Shown piece by piece: positions 15,633 to 22,838 of a stretch of 64,000 bases of DNA. Every line of letters starts with the position of its first letter. Positions within the stretch are counted from its first letter, which is position 1. The stretch covers positions 1,364,001-1,428,000 of the forward strand of contig JAHBYJ010000001.1 of the NCBI GenBank assembly GCA_019636015.1, read 5' to 3'. Under the pieces are notes generated by a model that had not been told where the DNA came from, searched no databases, and was given only the letters and a program-made list of their open reading frames with translations. The position numbers and the translations under genes are program-made. Source of the stretch: Parvibaculaceae bacterium. GTDB lineage: Bacteria > Pseudomonadota > Alphaproteobacteria > Parvibaculales > Parvibaculaceae.

Positions 15633-17603
15633 TCAGAAGGAGAAGGTCACACCCGCCAGCGCCTCGATGCCCGGCGCCTCGAAGCCATGGATCGGCTCAT
15701 ATTGCTTGTCGAGAAGATTGTTCACCGCCGCGGTGAGCTTCACATTGTCGTTGAGCTTGTGAGAGGCGGCGATGTTCACGACCGTATAGGGCGCGGGATA
15801 GACGTAGAAGCCGAAACCGTCGCGTGGAACGTCGCGATCGGGATCGATCCACTGCGCATTGGCCGAGAAGACCGTGCCGGACCACGGCTCATAGCTTGTG
15901 GTGAAGCCCACCTTGTGGCGCGGACGGCGGGACATGGTGTTGGTGAAGACATCGGCATCGACCACCGTCCAGGTGTAGTCGATACGCGCTGTCAGCCGGT
16001 CCACCGGATTGACTTCGAAAAAGGCTTCGATGCCCTTCGCCTTGAATTCTTCGATGTTGACCGCCGTCGAGTCGAAGCCGATGAAGACGATGGCGACCGC
16101 GTCCTTTACCCTGGTTTGGAACCAGGTGACCCCCGCGAGCGCCTTGCCATCGAAGAGCCCTTGTTCGATGCCCGCTTCCCAGCCCTTGCTCTTTTCGGGC
16201 TTGAGATCGGGATTGCCGATATAGAAATTGCCGAAATTGTTCGGATCGAAGCCGAAGCGCTGGTAGAGCGAGGGAATCTTGAAACCCGTGCCATAGGACG
16301 CCGTCAGCCGCGTGTCCGTCTCCGGATGGTAGTAGCCGGGCGCAAGCGTGAAGGTGAAGCGATTGTCGTGATCTTCCGGCATGTCGTAGCGGGTGTTCAC
16401 CGTGGCGAAGAATCGCTCGCCGAATGTCATGTGGTCGGCGAGGTAGACGGCCGTCTGCTTCGCATCGGCATCCGAGTTGAGCGAGATGACGAAGCCGTTG
16501 AAATCGCGGAAGCCGCTCGACGTGAACTCATCCCTGCGGTGAGAGACGCCGAAGGTAAGCAGATGCTGCGGATGAATGTCGACGGCATTGTCGAAACTCG
16601 CCATCAGTGTCTCGCCGCGGTTTTGCGTCAGGATCAGATTGACCGACCCGCCCGCATCGGGATAGTCGGAGGAATCGGTGTCTTGCCGCGTATAGCCGAG
16701 CGAGAGCTTGGGCCGCCACTTGTTGCCGTAGAAGCTGCCGGTGAGATCGCCGGAAACGAACAGCCGCTTCATCTCGAAGATGCTGTCGTAGTTCTGGTAG
16801 GTGTCGACGAAGGCGGCGGTGGAGCCGTCTTCATCCGTATCCGTTTCCGAATCCGAATATTGGAGGAAGAGGGATGCGGAGAGATTCTCGGTCAGCTTGG
16901 TGCCGACGCTTCCGGAAGCTGAAACGAGTTCGCTGCCGTCCTTCTCTCCGCCCATGCTGCCATGAAGTCGCGAAGGCGTGATGTCGTTGCCATTGGTGGC
17001 TTCGCGTCCGAGCGAGAAGAAATAGTCGGTTTCGCCGAAGCTGCCGCCGGTGCTCGCATAGGTGTTGAGAGTGCCGAGCGTGCCGCCTTCGACGCGCAGT
17101 GTGGAACGAGGTTCGTCGCCGCCGCGCTTCGTGATGATGTTGATGACGCCGCCGATGGCCTGGCTGCCGTAAAGCGCCGATTGCGGTCCGCGCACGACCT
17201 CGATGCGTTCGACATTGTCGAGCGGGATGCTGGCGAGATTGGCCGCACCGCCCGGCGAGGAGGGGTCGTTCACCGGAAGCCCGTTGACCATCACCAGCGT
17301 CTGATTGGAATTCGAACCGCGAGTGAAGACGGAGGTGAGCGTGCCGCGCGAGCCGGATTCGGCGATATGAAGCCCCGGCACGGAACGCAGCGCATCGCTG
17401 ATGTCGCGATACTGGAACTTCTCGATCTCTTCCGATGTGATGATCGTGTAGCTCGACGCCACTTCCTTCGTCGGGATCGGCTCGATGCCGCCCGAGACCA
17501 GAAGCTCCTGCGTCTCGATGGACGTTTCCTGCGCCTGCGCGGGCGCGGCGGCAAATGCCGCGAAAGTCAGGGCCGCAAGGGCCCCCCAGCTTGTCCTTGT
17601 CAT
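15633..17603 (-). CDS. btuB: TonB-dependent vitamin B12 receptor BtuB
   Basis: A 656-residue outer membrane receptor for cobalamin. The signal peptide ends near ALTFAAFAAAPAQAQ, and a TonB-box-like ETQELLVSGG follows. The plug has TSEEIEKFQYRDISDALRS, VFTRGSNSNQTLVMVNGLPVNDP and the RGPQSALYGSQAIGGVINIITKRG block. A beta barrel finishes at LAGVTFSF. The identity is supported by a cobalamin riboswitch in its leader, which should shut off expression when B12 is plentiful. No periplasmic BtuF or inner-membrane BtuCD genes are nearby. Length (BtuB about 600-660) and motifs are normal. Confidence 0.92.
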   Translation of the reverse strand: MTRTSWGALAALTFAAFAAAPAQAQETSIETQELLVSGGIEPIPTKEVASSYTIITSEEIEKFQYRDISDALRSVPGLHIAESGSRGTLTSVFTRGSNSNQTLVMVNGLPVNDPSSPGGAANLASIPLDNVERIEVVRGPQSALYGSQAIGGVINIITKRGGDEPRSTLRVEGGTLGTLNTYASTGGSFGETDYFFSLGREATNGNDITPSRLHGSMGGEKDGSELVSASGSVGTKLTENLSASLFLQYSDSETDTDEDGSTAAFVDTYQNYDSIFEMKRLFVSGDLTGSFYGNKWRPKLSLGYTRQDTDSSDYPDAGGSVNLILTQNRGETLMASFDNAVDIHPQHLLTFGVSHRRDEFTSSGFRDFNGFVISLNSDADAKQTAVYLADHMTFGERFFATVNTRYDMPEDHDNRFTFTLAPGYYHPETDTRLTASYGTGFKIPSLYQRFGFDPNNFGNFYIGNPDLKPEKSKGWEAGIEQGLFDGKALAGVTWFQTRVKDAVAIVFIGFDSTAVNIEEFKAKGIEAFFEVNPVDRLTARIDYTWTVVDADVFTNTMSRRPRHKVGFTTSYEPWSGTVFSANAQWIDPDRDVPRDGFGFYVYPAPYTVVNIAASHKLNDNVKLTAAVNNLLDKQYEPIHGFEAPGIEALAGVTFSF

Positions 17604-17757
17604 TGGAATTCAAGTCCTGTCTGTCTGGCGCGGCCACCCCGGCCGCATGGCGCCGGACGCGAAAGACGGACAGACGAAACGGAAAGCCGAAGGCCCTTGA
17701 GACCCCAGAGGCAGGCCGTCCCCCCTGGCAAGCCCCCCGGCCACGGCAGTTGACGTA
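17604..17757 (-). other. btuB leader downstream of the riboswitch aptamer
   Basis: This 154 bp between the aptamer and the btuB ATG probably holds the expression platform. Short inverted segments (GGCGCGGCC and GGCCGCATGGCGCC at about 17628-17655) could pair in the leader. I see no clear terminator T-run, so control of translation is more likely. Confidence 0.4.
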
Positions 17758-17978
17758 CCCGGTGGCAGGTCTCCTGGCTTGCGGGTCATGGGCCTCGTTC
17801 CGTCTTCCCGGGATGCCAGCCCTTGAAGGACCTGTGCAGCCAGTGACATATCTGGAACGGAGCCTCGCCGCTTACAGTTGCGGGGGCAGCCAGGGAATCG
17901 GCGTTGGACGCCTCACCCTGTTCCCTCTTGCCTCCGGATGCCGTCTTGCGGCGGCCCCCGGAACCATCGAGTGGCGCG
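17758..17978 (-). promoter_or_regulatory. Cobalamin (adenosylcobalamin) riboswitch
   Basis: The minus strand carries the cobalamin-element landmarks in order. These are a GGTTCCGG arm near 17965, AAGAGGGAACAGGGTG, then the core GCTGCCCCCGCAACTGTAAG, and finally the B12 box GCCAGGAGACCTGCC (17778-17764). The element ends about 155 bases before the btuB ATG. That leaves room for an expression platform that either terminates or hides the ribosome site when B12 is bound. The outer boundaries are approximate. Confidence 0.94.
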
Positions 17979-18017
17979 CATCATAGGGACGATGACGCCC
18001 CTGTCAAATTCGCCGTT

Positions 18018-18653
18018 TCAGGCTTTGGCGCTGGGCCGGGCCGATATGGCGGCATGCCAGCGCAGCAGCTCGGCATGCTCGGGCTTCGGCTCGTGCTTCA
18101 CCCATTTGGCGAAATCGATGCAGACAAGCGCCGTGATGTCGGCGAAGGAGAAACGGTCGATGGCGATGAAGTCGCGGCCCTTGAGCCGCGCGTCGAGCAT
18201 GTCGAAGAACTGCTTGAGGCGAACCGCGCCGCGCTCGGCAAGGGCGGGAATCTGTTCGAGATCGAGAGGGCCGGGCAGGGCGCGGCCGGCCATGCCCTTG
18301 GATGTATTTCGCAGCACCTCTGCGATCGGCATGAAGCCCTCGAATTCGATCCGCGCATTCCAGGAAAGCACGAGACCCTTTTCTTCCGGCGTCGAGCCGA
18401 GCAGCGCGGGCTCGGGCTTCACGGCATCCGCCCAGGCGGCGATGCCGATATTCTCCGTGAGGATGGTGCCGCTATCGAGCTTCAGCGCCGGCACGGTGCA
18501 GGCGGGGTTGATCGCGCGATAGGCCTCGCCCAGCTGCTCGCCCTTGCCAAGATCGATCTGCACGGTTTCATGCGCGATGCCCTTTTCCGCGAGCAGGATG
18601 CGTGCTCGGCGCGGGCTCGGCGCAAGGGCGAAATCGTAGAGAATGGGGGCCAT
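18018..18653 (-). CDS. Glutathione S-transferase
   Basis: The 211-residue protein has an N-terminal thioredoxin-like glutathione-binding domain (residues about 4-82). It includes SPSPRRARI-like LAPSPRRARILLAEKG and VPALKLDSGTILTENIGIAAW, the loop that binds the gamma-glutamyl group. A C-terminal helical domain ends in HEPKPEHAELLRWHAAISARPSAKA. It resembles bacterial GSTs that detoxify electrophiles or dehalogenate, but the substrate is unknown. A classical catalytic Ser/Tyr is not clear; the S in the N-terminal SPSP segment is the best candidate. It is monocistronic, just downstream of the tRNA-Pro gene on the same strand. Confidence 0.88.
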   Translation of the reverse strand: MAPILYDFALAPSPRRARILLAEKGIAHETVQIDLGKGEQLGEAYRAINPACTVPALKLDSGTILTENIGIAAWADAVKPEPALLGSTPEEKGLVLSWNARIEFEGFMPIAEVLRNTSKGMAGRALPGPLDLEQIPALAERGAVRLKQFFDMLDARLKGRDFIAIDRFSFADITALVCIDFAKWVKHEPKPEHAELLRWHAAISARPSAKA

Positions 18654-18758
18654 GACGCTTCCTCTTTATTGGTGGCGCGCTCGATGGAGCGGCTATTGGC
18701 GCGATGCTAGCCAATATCGGCGGCGGCTGTCCAAAACCTTGCGTGCCTCCGAAACGAC

Positions 18759-18791
18759 AAAGGCCCCCGCGCCGGTGCAGCGGGAGCCTTT
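18759..18791 (-). terminator. Terminator downstream of tRNA-Pro
   Basis: On the minus strand AAAGGC/GCCTTT and CCCGC/GCGGG arms form an 11 bp stem with one mismatch and a 9-base loop, followed by TTTGTCGTTT. It starts 12 bases past the tRNA 3' end. Confidence 0.7.
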
Positions 18792-18803
18792 CGTTCTCGA
18801 AGC

Positions 18804-18880
18804 TGGTCGGAGTGGCAGGATTCGAACCTGCGACCCCCTCGTCCCGAACGAGGTGCGCTACCAGACTGCGCCACACTCCG
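18804..18880 (-). tRNA. tRNA-Pro (anticodon CGG)
   Basis: A 77-base gene with encoded CCA. The acceptor arms CGGAGTG and CACTCCG pair, with discriminator A. The anticodon stem is CCTCG/CGAGG around loop TTCGGGA, giving anticodon CGG and reading CCG. The T arm holds the standard GGTTCGAATC. Confidence 0.96.
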
Positions 18881-19059
18881 CCTGAACTTCGACGCGGCGT
18901 TATAGCTGCCAAACCCCGGCCCCGCAAGCGCGATCCGGCGCGGGAACGGCCCGTTGGAGCGGGTTTTTGCGAGGGCAGCGCCGGTTGCACGCTTCTGCCG
19001 ATGCCGGTATGGTCCGCCCCGTTTCGCGGGCCCTTGCTTCAAGGGTTTTCTGTGCCTGC

Positions 19060-19134
19060 TGGGGCGTAGCCAAGTGGTAAGGCAGCGGATTTTGATTCCG
19101 CCATTCGGAGGTTCGATCCCTCCCGCCCCAGCCA
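19060..19134 (+). tRNA. tRNA-Gln (anticodon TTG)
   Basis: A 75-base gene with encoded CCA. The acceptor arms TGGGGCG and CGCCCCA pair. The anticodon stem GCGGA/TCCGC encloses TTTTGAT, giving anticodon TTG and reading CAA. The T arm contains GGTTCGATCC. Confidence 0.96.
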
Positions 19135-19215
19135 GAATTCTCATGATGCCGGACAAGCGAACGCCGCCGAACACGGGGCCCGGCGGCGGCTCGATTTGCC
19201 GGTCGGGACCGGCGC

Positions 19216-19593
19216 TCAGAATTCGCAGCGATGGGGTCCCGAGGAGCCGTCGATCGTCATGACCGCGCTGTAGCGGTCGCGGGGTCCACGGTTCACTTCC
19301 GTGACGGAGACGACGGCGTCGCCATTGGGGCCGATTTCGTAGTCGCCGCCTTGCGAGACATTGGACGTGCCGCCGGGGCCGGACCGCGCAAGCGAGACCT
19401 GATAGTTGCCCCAGTCGCCCGGCGCGCCATAAACAACGCTTTCGAGGCGCATCATGCCGCCCGGCATGTCCGTGGCCCTGATCTCGCAGGCTTCATGCTG
19501 CGCAAGGGGCGGGGGCGGTGAAGCGATGGCCGCCGCGCAGCCGACGAGCAGGGGTACGCAAACCAGTGATGTCAGTTTCAATCTCATGGCCAT
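19216..19593 (-). CDS. csgH: Curli-associated lipoprotein resembling chaperone CsgH
   Basis: A 125-residue precursor. The signal segment ends in LLVGC, and a lipoprotein-type Cys at about residue 18 is likely. The mature part is a beta-sandwich-like sequence with a Cys pair (ACEIRA near residue 36 and HRCEF at the end) and LARSGPGGTSNVSQGGDY. This size, Cys pair and genomic place match the alphaproteobacterial CsgH family, which keeps curlin subunits from forming amyloid in the periplasm. It lies 55 bp after the curlin gene on the same strand, separated by an 11 bp perfect hairpin. GGGAG stands 4 bases before the chosen ATG at 19593. Confidence 0.78.
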   Translation of the reverse strand: MAMRLKLTSLVCVPLLVGCAAAIASPPPPLAQHEACEIRATDMPGGMMRLESVVYGAPGDWGNYQVSLARSGPGGTSNVSQGGDYEIGPNGDAVVSVTEVNRGPRDRYSAVMTIDGSSGPHRCEF

Positions 19594-19610
19594 GCTCCCT
19601 GTTGGAGGCG

Positions 19611-19637
19611 CGGGAGGCGGCGGCTTGCCGCCTCCCG
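19611..19637 (-). promoter_or_regulatory. Intercistronic hairpin between curlin and csgH
   Basis: An 11 bp perfect stem (CGGGAGGCGGC, loop GGCTT, complement) lies 11 bases past the curlin stop with no T-run. It probably marks the end of a stable curlin message and lowers read-through into csgH. Confidence 0.6.
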
Positions 19638-19648
19638 TCGAGTGCCGG

Positions 19649-20152
19649 TTAATGGCCGCCCTGAATGACGACCGAGGTGTTGCCGTGGCCGGTCTGGACG
19701 GTGTTGGCCTTCTGGCCGTTGCCGACCTGGATGGTCGCGGCGGTGTTGTTCGAGCCGAGCTGGTCGGTCGTCGCCTTGTGATTGGAGCCGATCTGCGCAA
19801 TGCCGGACGTGTTGTTGCGGCCGGTCTGGATCGTCGTCGCCGTGTGGTTGCGGCCTTCCTGACCCGTCACCGCATAGTTGTTGCGGCCATACTGGTCCGT
19901 CAGCGCCGAGTTCCGGTTGCCGACCTGCTGCTGATAGAGATAGTTCCACTGGCCCGACTGGACGGCCGTCGAGTGATTGCGATTGCCGGCGGTGTCGATC
20001 ACACCCTTGTTGCCGTAACCGTTCTGCGTATAGACGCCGGTGTTGAACTTGCCGCTCTGATAGACCGAGGCCGAGTTGCCGGCATTGGCACCGGTGATAC
20101 CGGCTGCCATCAGGGCTGCGATGGCGCTCGAGGCGATGAGAAACTTCTTCAT
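19649..20152 (-). CDS. csgA: Curlin-repeat amyloid fibre subunit (CsgA-like)
   Basis: A 167-residue secreted protein. A Sec signal (MKKFLIASSAIAALMAAGIT, ending ANA) is followed by tandem repeats built on the curlin pattern Q-x-G-x2-N. Examples are VYQSGKFN, VYTQNGYGN, AVQSGQWN, YQQQVGNRN, GQEGRN, IQTGRNN, IAQIGSNH, DQLGSNN, IQVGNGQ and VQTGHGN. Polar Gln/Asn faces alternate with Ala/Val/Ile/Thr, as in amyloid beta solenoids. It would be exported and polymerised by a CsgG-type channel, whose genes are not in this window. It starts at 20152 after a GGAG. A second curlin-like gene is divergent. Confidence 0.88.
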   Translation of the reverse strand: MKKFLIASSAIAALMAAGITGANAGNSASVYQSGKFNTGVYTQNGYGNKGVIDTAGNRNHSTAVQSGQWNYLYQQQVGNRNSALTDQYGRNNYAVTGQEGRNHTATTIQTGRNNTSGIAQIGSNHKATTDQLGSNNTAATIQVGNGQKANTVQTGHGNTSVVIQGGH

Positions 20153-20438
20153 GGTGCAATCTCCTGTTTGGGACCGTCCGGTATGGCGCGTCCTGTTGAC
20201 GATGCCTTTTTATCGGGGGGTGCCTGAGTGCAGCCTGAAGCGCGCATTCATTTTTCGTTCACCTGCGATTTTTTTGAAAAACTTTTCACGCGCCAAAAGG
20301 GAAAGATGAATCACGCGCGAATATGCCGCCAAAGCTGAACGCAAGCTGAACGGCGGCTTCAGCGGCCGGTCAATGAAAGCGGCATAAAAAGCATCCAATG
20401 CGTCTTCCAGAGAACGCCGACATTGCAGGAGAAAGACG
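20153..20438. promoter_or_regulatory. Shared divergent promoter region of the two curlin-like genes
   Basis: A 286 bp gap that is AT-richer than its surroundings (for example TTCATTTTTCGTTCACCTG and GATTTTTTTGAAAAAC near 20250-20290). It must hold both promoters. I do not find a strong symmetric operator or a clear sigma site, so regulation is unknown. Confidence 0.5.
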
Positions 20439-20936
20439 ATGAAAAAGCCTACAGCAGCAATCGCCGCAACGATGCTCTCCCTTGCGCTCGCAGTGCCCGC
20501 ATGGGCAGGCGGCAGTGCCATCGTCGATCAGGCAGGTGACGGGAATTACACGTTGCTCGTTCAGAGCAGGAATGGCACCAAAGTGACGACCGCTCCGGTT
20601 GGCAGCCCACAGCACTATCAGGCCATTCAGCGGGAAAAAATGGTCGTCACGAATGCGCTTCGGCCGCAGCCGCCGCGGGGTGTCAGGTCGGGTGGGCGAG
20701 TGGCCAATAGCTGCGCCGACGTTCCCAATACCTATGTGCAGCGGGCGCCGGTAAGCCGCTTTGCCTCGGCCGCCAACAATGCAGGTGTTGTCCAGGTGGG
20801 CGCCAATAACACCGCCATCGCGGCGCAAAACGGTGCGAACAATAGCTCCCGCATCATCCAGCGGGGGAACGATCACTACGCGGAAACAAATCAGACCGGG
20901 AACGACAACAGTGCCGTCATTGTGCAGCGCTGCTGA
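20439..20936 (+). CDS. Divergent curlin-like protein with a long interruption
   Basis: A 165-residue exported protein. A signal segment (AAIAATMLSLALAVPAWA) is followed by one or two curlin-type turns (VDQAGDGNYTLLVQSRNGT). Residues about 48-105 hold a non-repetitive, Pro/Arg-rich insertion (LRPQPPRGVRSGGRVANSC). The C-terminal part then restores the repeat: VVQVGANNT, AAQNGANNS, IIQRGNDH, TNQTGNDNSA, ending VIVQRC. It could be the nucleator (CsgB role) or a cell-surface tether; the C-terminal Cys and Arg-rich insert fit an anchored or cross-linked subunit. AGGAGA lies upstream of the ATG. It is divergent from the CsgA-like gene across a 286 bp shared region. Confidence 0.75.
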   Translation: MKKPTAAIAATMLSLALAVPAWAGGSAIVDQAGDGNYTLLVQSRNGTKVTTAPVGSPQHYQAIQREKMVVTNALRPQPPRGVRSGGRVANSCADVPNTYVQRAPVSRFASAANNAGVVQVGANNTAIAAQNGANNSSRIIQRGNDHYAETNQTGNDNSAVIVQRC

Positions 20937-20941
20937 CGGAG

Positions 20942-20962
20942 CAGGCGCCTAGATGGCGCCTG
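20942..20962. terminator. Short hairpin at the convergent curlin / ABC gene ends
   Basis: CAGGCGCC and GGCGCCTG pair around TAGAT and include the stop codon of the minus-strand ABC gene (20949). Convergent genes end here, so the hairpin may terminate both. Confidence 0.5.
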
Positions 20963-22838
20963 TGTCCTGCACCTGAAGTTCATAGAGCGTCTTGTAGAGA
21001 CCGCCGGCGGCGAGGAGTTCGGCATGCGAGCCGATCTCCCGCACCTCCCCGTTCGACAGCACGATGATGCGGTTCGCTTCGCGGATCGTCTGCAGGCGGT
21101 GGGCGATGATGATGGAAGTGCGTCCCGCCGTCACTTTCGCGAGCGCGTCCTGGATAAAAAGCTCCGTCTCCGTGTCGATGCTCGCCGTCGCCTCGTCGAG
21201 AATGAGAATATCGGGGTTCATGGCGAGCACGCGCGCAAAGGCAAGAAGTTGCCGTTGCCCGTGGCTGAGATTGCGGCCCCGTTCCGTCAGCACCGTGTCA
21301 TAGCCTTGCGGCAGCATGCGGATGAAGGGATCTGCGTGGACGAGCCGGGCCGCTTCTCGCGCCGCCTCGCGCGGTATCGCCGGGTTACCGAGAATGATGT
21401 TGTCGTAGACCGTGCCGGAGAAAATGTGGAAGTCCTGCAGCACCACGCCGATGCGCTGGCGAATCTCCGACGGCGCCACATCCATGATATCGATGCCATC
21501 GATCAGAATTGAATCGTGCGGTACATCGTAGAAACGGCAGAGAAGGCGGATGAGGCTCGTCTTGCCGGAGCCCGTGGGTCCCACAATGGCGACCTTCTCG
21601 CCGGGCTTTATGTCGAAACTCACATCCTTGAGGATCACCGTCTCCGGCGTATAGCCGAAGGTGAGATGATTGAACACGACATGGCCAGCGCCCGACTTCG
21701 GGAGCGGCTTCGGCTCTGCCGGAATGTCGAGCTTTTCGTCCCAGTCAAGCGCCTGGAAGATGCGTTCGCAGCTTGCCATCGCGCGGAAGACGACGTTCCA
21801 CTGTTCGCCCATCGCAACGATGGGCCGGAACATCATATCCGCGAACTGCGCGAAGAGAATGACGCTGCCGAGCGTCGCCGCGCCCTCGAAGACATGATTG
21901 CCGCCGAACCAGACAATGGCCGCAAGCGCGAGGAAGGCCATGCTGTCCATGGCGGGTCCGTAATAGGACTCGATATGAACCGCCTTGTTCTCCTCGACGC
22001 GGTTTTCCTCGTTGATGCCGGTGTAGCGCTCGTAATTGATCTTCTCGCGTCCATAGAGCTGCACCACTTCGATGCCTGAAAGGTTCTCCTGCAGGTTCTC
22101 GTTGAGCCGCGACATGGTGGAGCGGATATTGCGATAGACCTGCCGCGACACGACGCGGAACACCCATGTCGCGAGCGCGGCGACCGGCAGGAGAAGCATG
22201 AGTTCGAGAGTGAGCGCCGGATTGATCGCCATCATCACCGTGACGGCGACGAAGAAGGGCACGAATTCGCCGAGCAGCACGCCGAAGCCCGCCAGCAGCT
22301 CGAACAGCGTCTCGATATCGTTGGTGAGCCGCGTCATCACCCGCCCCACGGCCACGCGGTCATAGAAGCTCGACGGCAGCCTCTCCAGATGGGCAAAGAG
22401 ATCGCGCCTGAGATCGCGCAGGCCGTTGAGCACGGTGCGGGCAAGCATCACGCGGAAACCATGGCCGAACGCCGCCCAGAGCACGGTCCAGAGCGCGAAG
22501 AGCATGCAGGCCGAAAGGATCGGATGGACCTCGAGCGAGGTGGCGAGAAAATAGTTGAGCGCCTTCTGGCCGAAATCGGGCGCTTCCTCGCCGGAAGCGG
22601 GCAACAGGATGCCGTCCACCACCACACGGCTGACGACGACGGGCGCCAGCACGGCCGCGCTCGCCGCGAGCAGCACGAAGCCGAGCGCAATGAGCCCCTG
22701 CCGCCGGTAGGGCTTCATCCAGCCGAGCAGGCGCAGGATCAGGCCGAATTCGAAGCCGCGTGTCTCGATATCCGCATCGAACACTGCATAGTCGCGCTTC
22801 TTGGCGGCTGTGCCGCCGGACGCGGTGTGATCGCTCAT
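20949..22838 (-). CDS. Heterodimeric ABC exporter subunit 2 (half transporter)
   Basis: A 629-residue half exporter. A six-helix membrane domain takes up roughly residues 30-350. The ATPase domain has Walker A GPTGSGKTSL, Q-loop IGVVLQDFH, Walker B DILILDEATASID with an intact catalytic Glu, and H-loop IIAHRL. Its signature motif is LSHGQ rather than LSGGQ. Its start overlaps the stop of the partner gene by 4 bp (ATGA), so the two half transporters are translationally coupled. Together they show the split-site pattern of heterodimeric exporters such as BmrCD or TM287/288. Substrate is unknown; lipid or drug export is typical of the group. Its direct divergence from btaAB suggests a lipid role, but only by position. 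Confidence 0.9.
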   Translation of the reverse strand: MSDHTASGGTAAKKRDYAVFDADIETRGFEFGLILRLLGWMKPYRRQGLIALGFVLLAASAAVLAPVVVSRVVVDGILLPASGEEAPDFGQKALNYFLATSLEVHPILSACMLFALWTVLWAAFGHGFRVMLARTVLNGLRDLRRDLFAHLERLPSSFYDRVAVGRVMTRLTNDIETLFELLAGFGVLLGEFVPFFVAVTVMMAINPALTLELMLLLPVAALATWVFRVVSRQVYRNIRSTMSRLNENLQENLSGIEVVQLYGREKINYERYTGINEENRVEENKAVHIESYYGPAMDSMAFLALAAIVWFGGNHVFEGAATLGSVILFAQFADMMFRPIVAMGEQWNVVFRAMASCERIFQALDWDEKLDIPAEPKPLPKSGAGHVVFNHLTFGYTPETVILKDVSFDIKPGEKVAIVGPTGSGKTSLIRLLCRFYDVPHDSILIDGIDIMDVAPSEIRQRIGVVLQDFHIFSGTVYDNIILGNPAIPREAAREAARLVHADPFIRMLPQGYDTVLTERGRNLSHGQRQLLAFARVLAMNPDILILDEATASIDTETELFIQDALAKVTAGRTSIIIAHRLQTIREANRIIVLSNGEVREIGSHAELLAAGGLYKTLYELQVQDTGAI

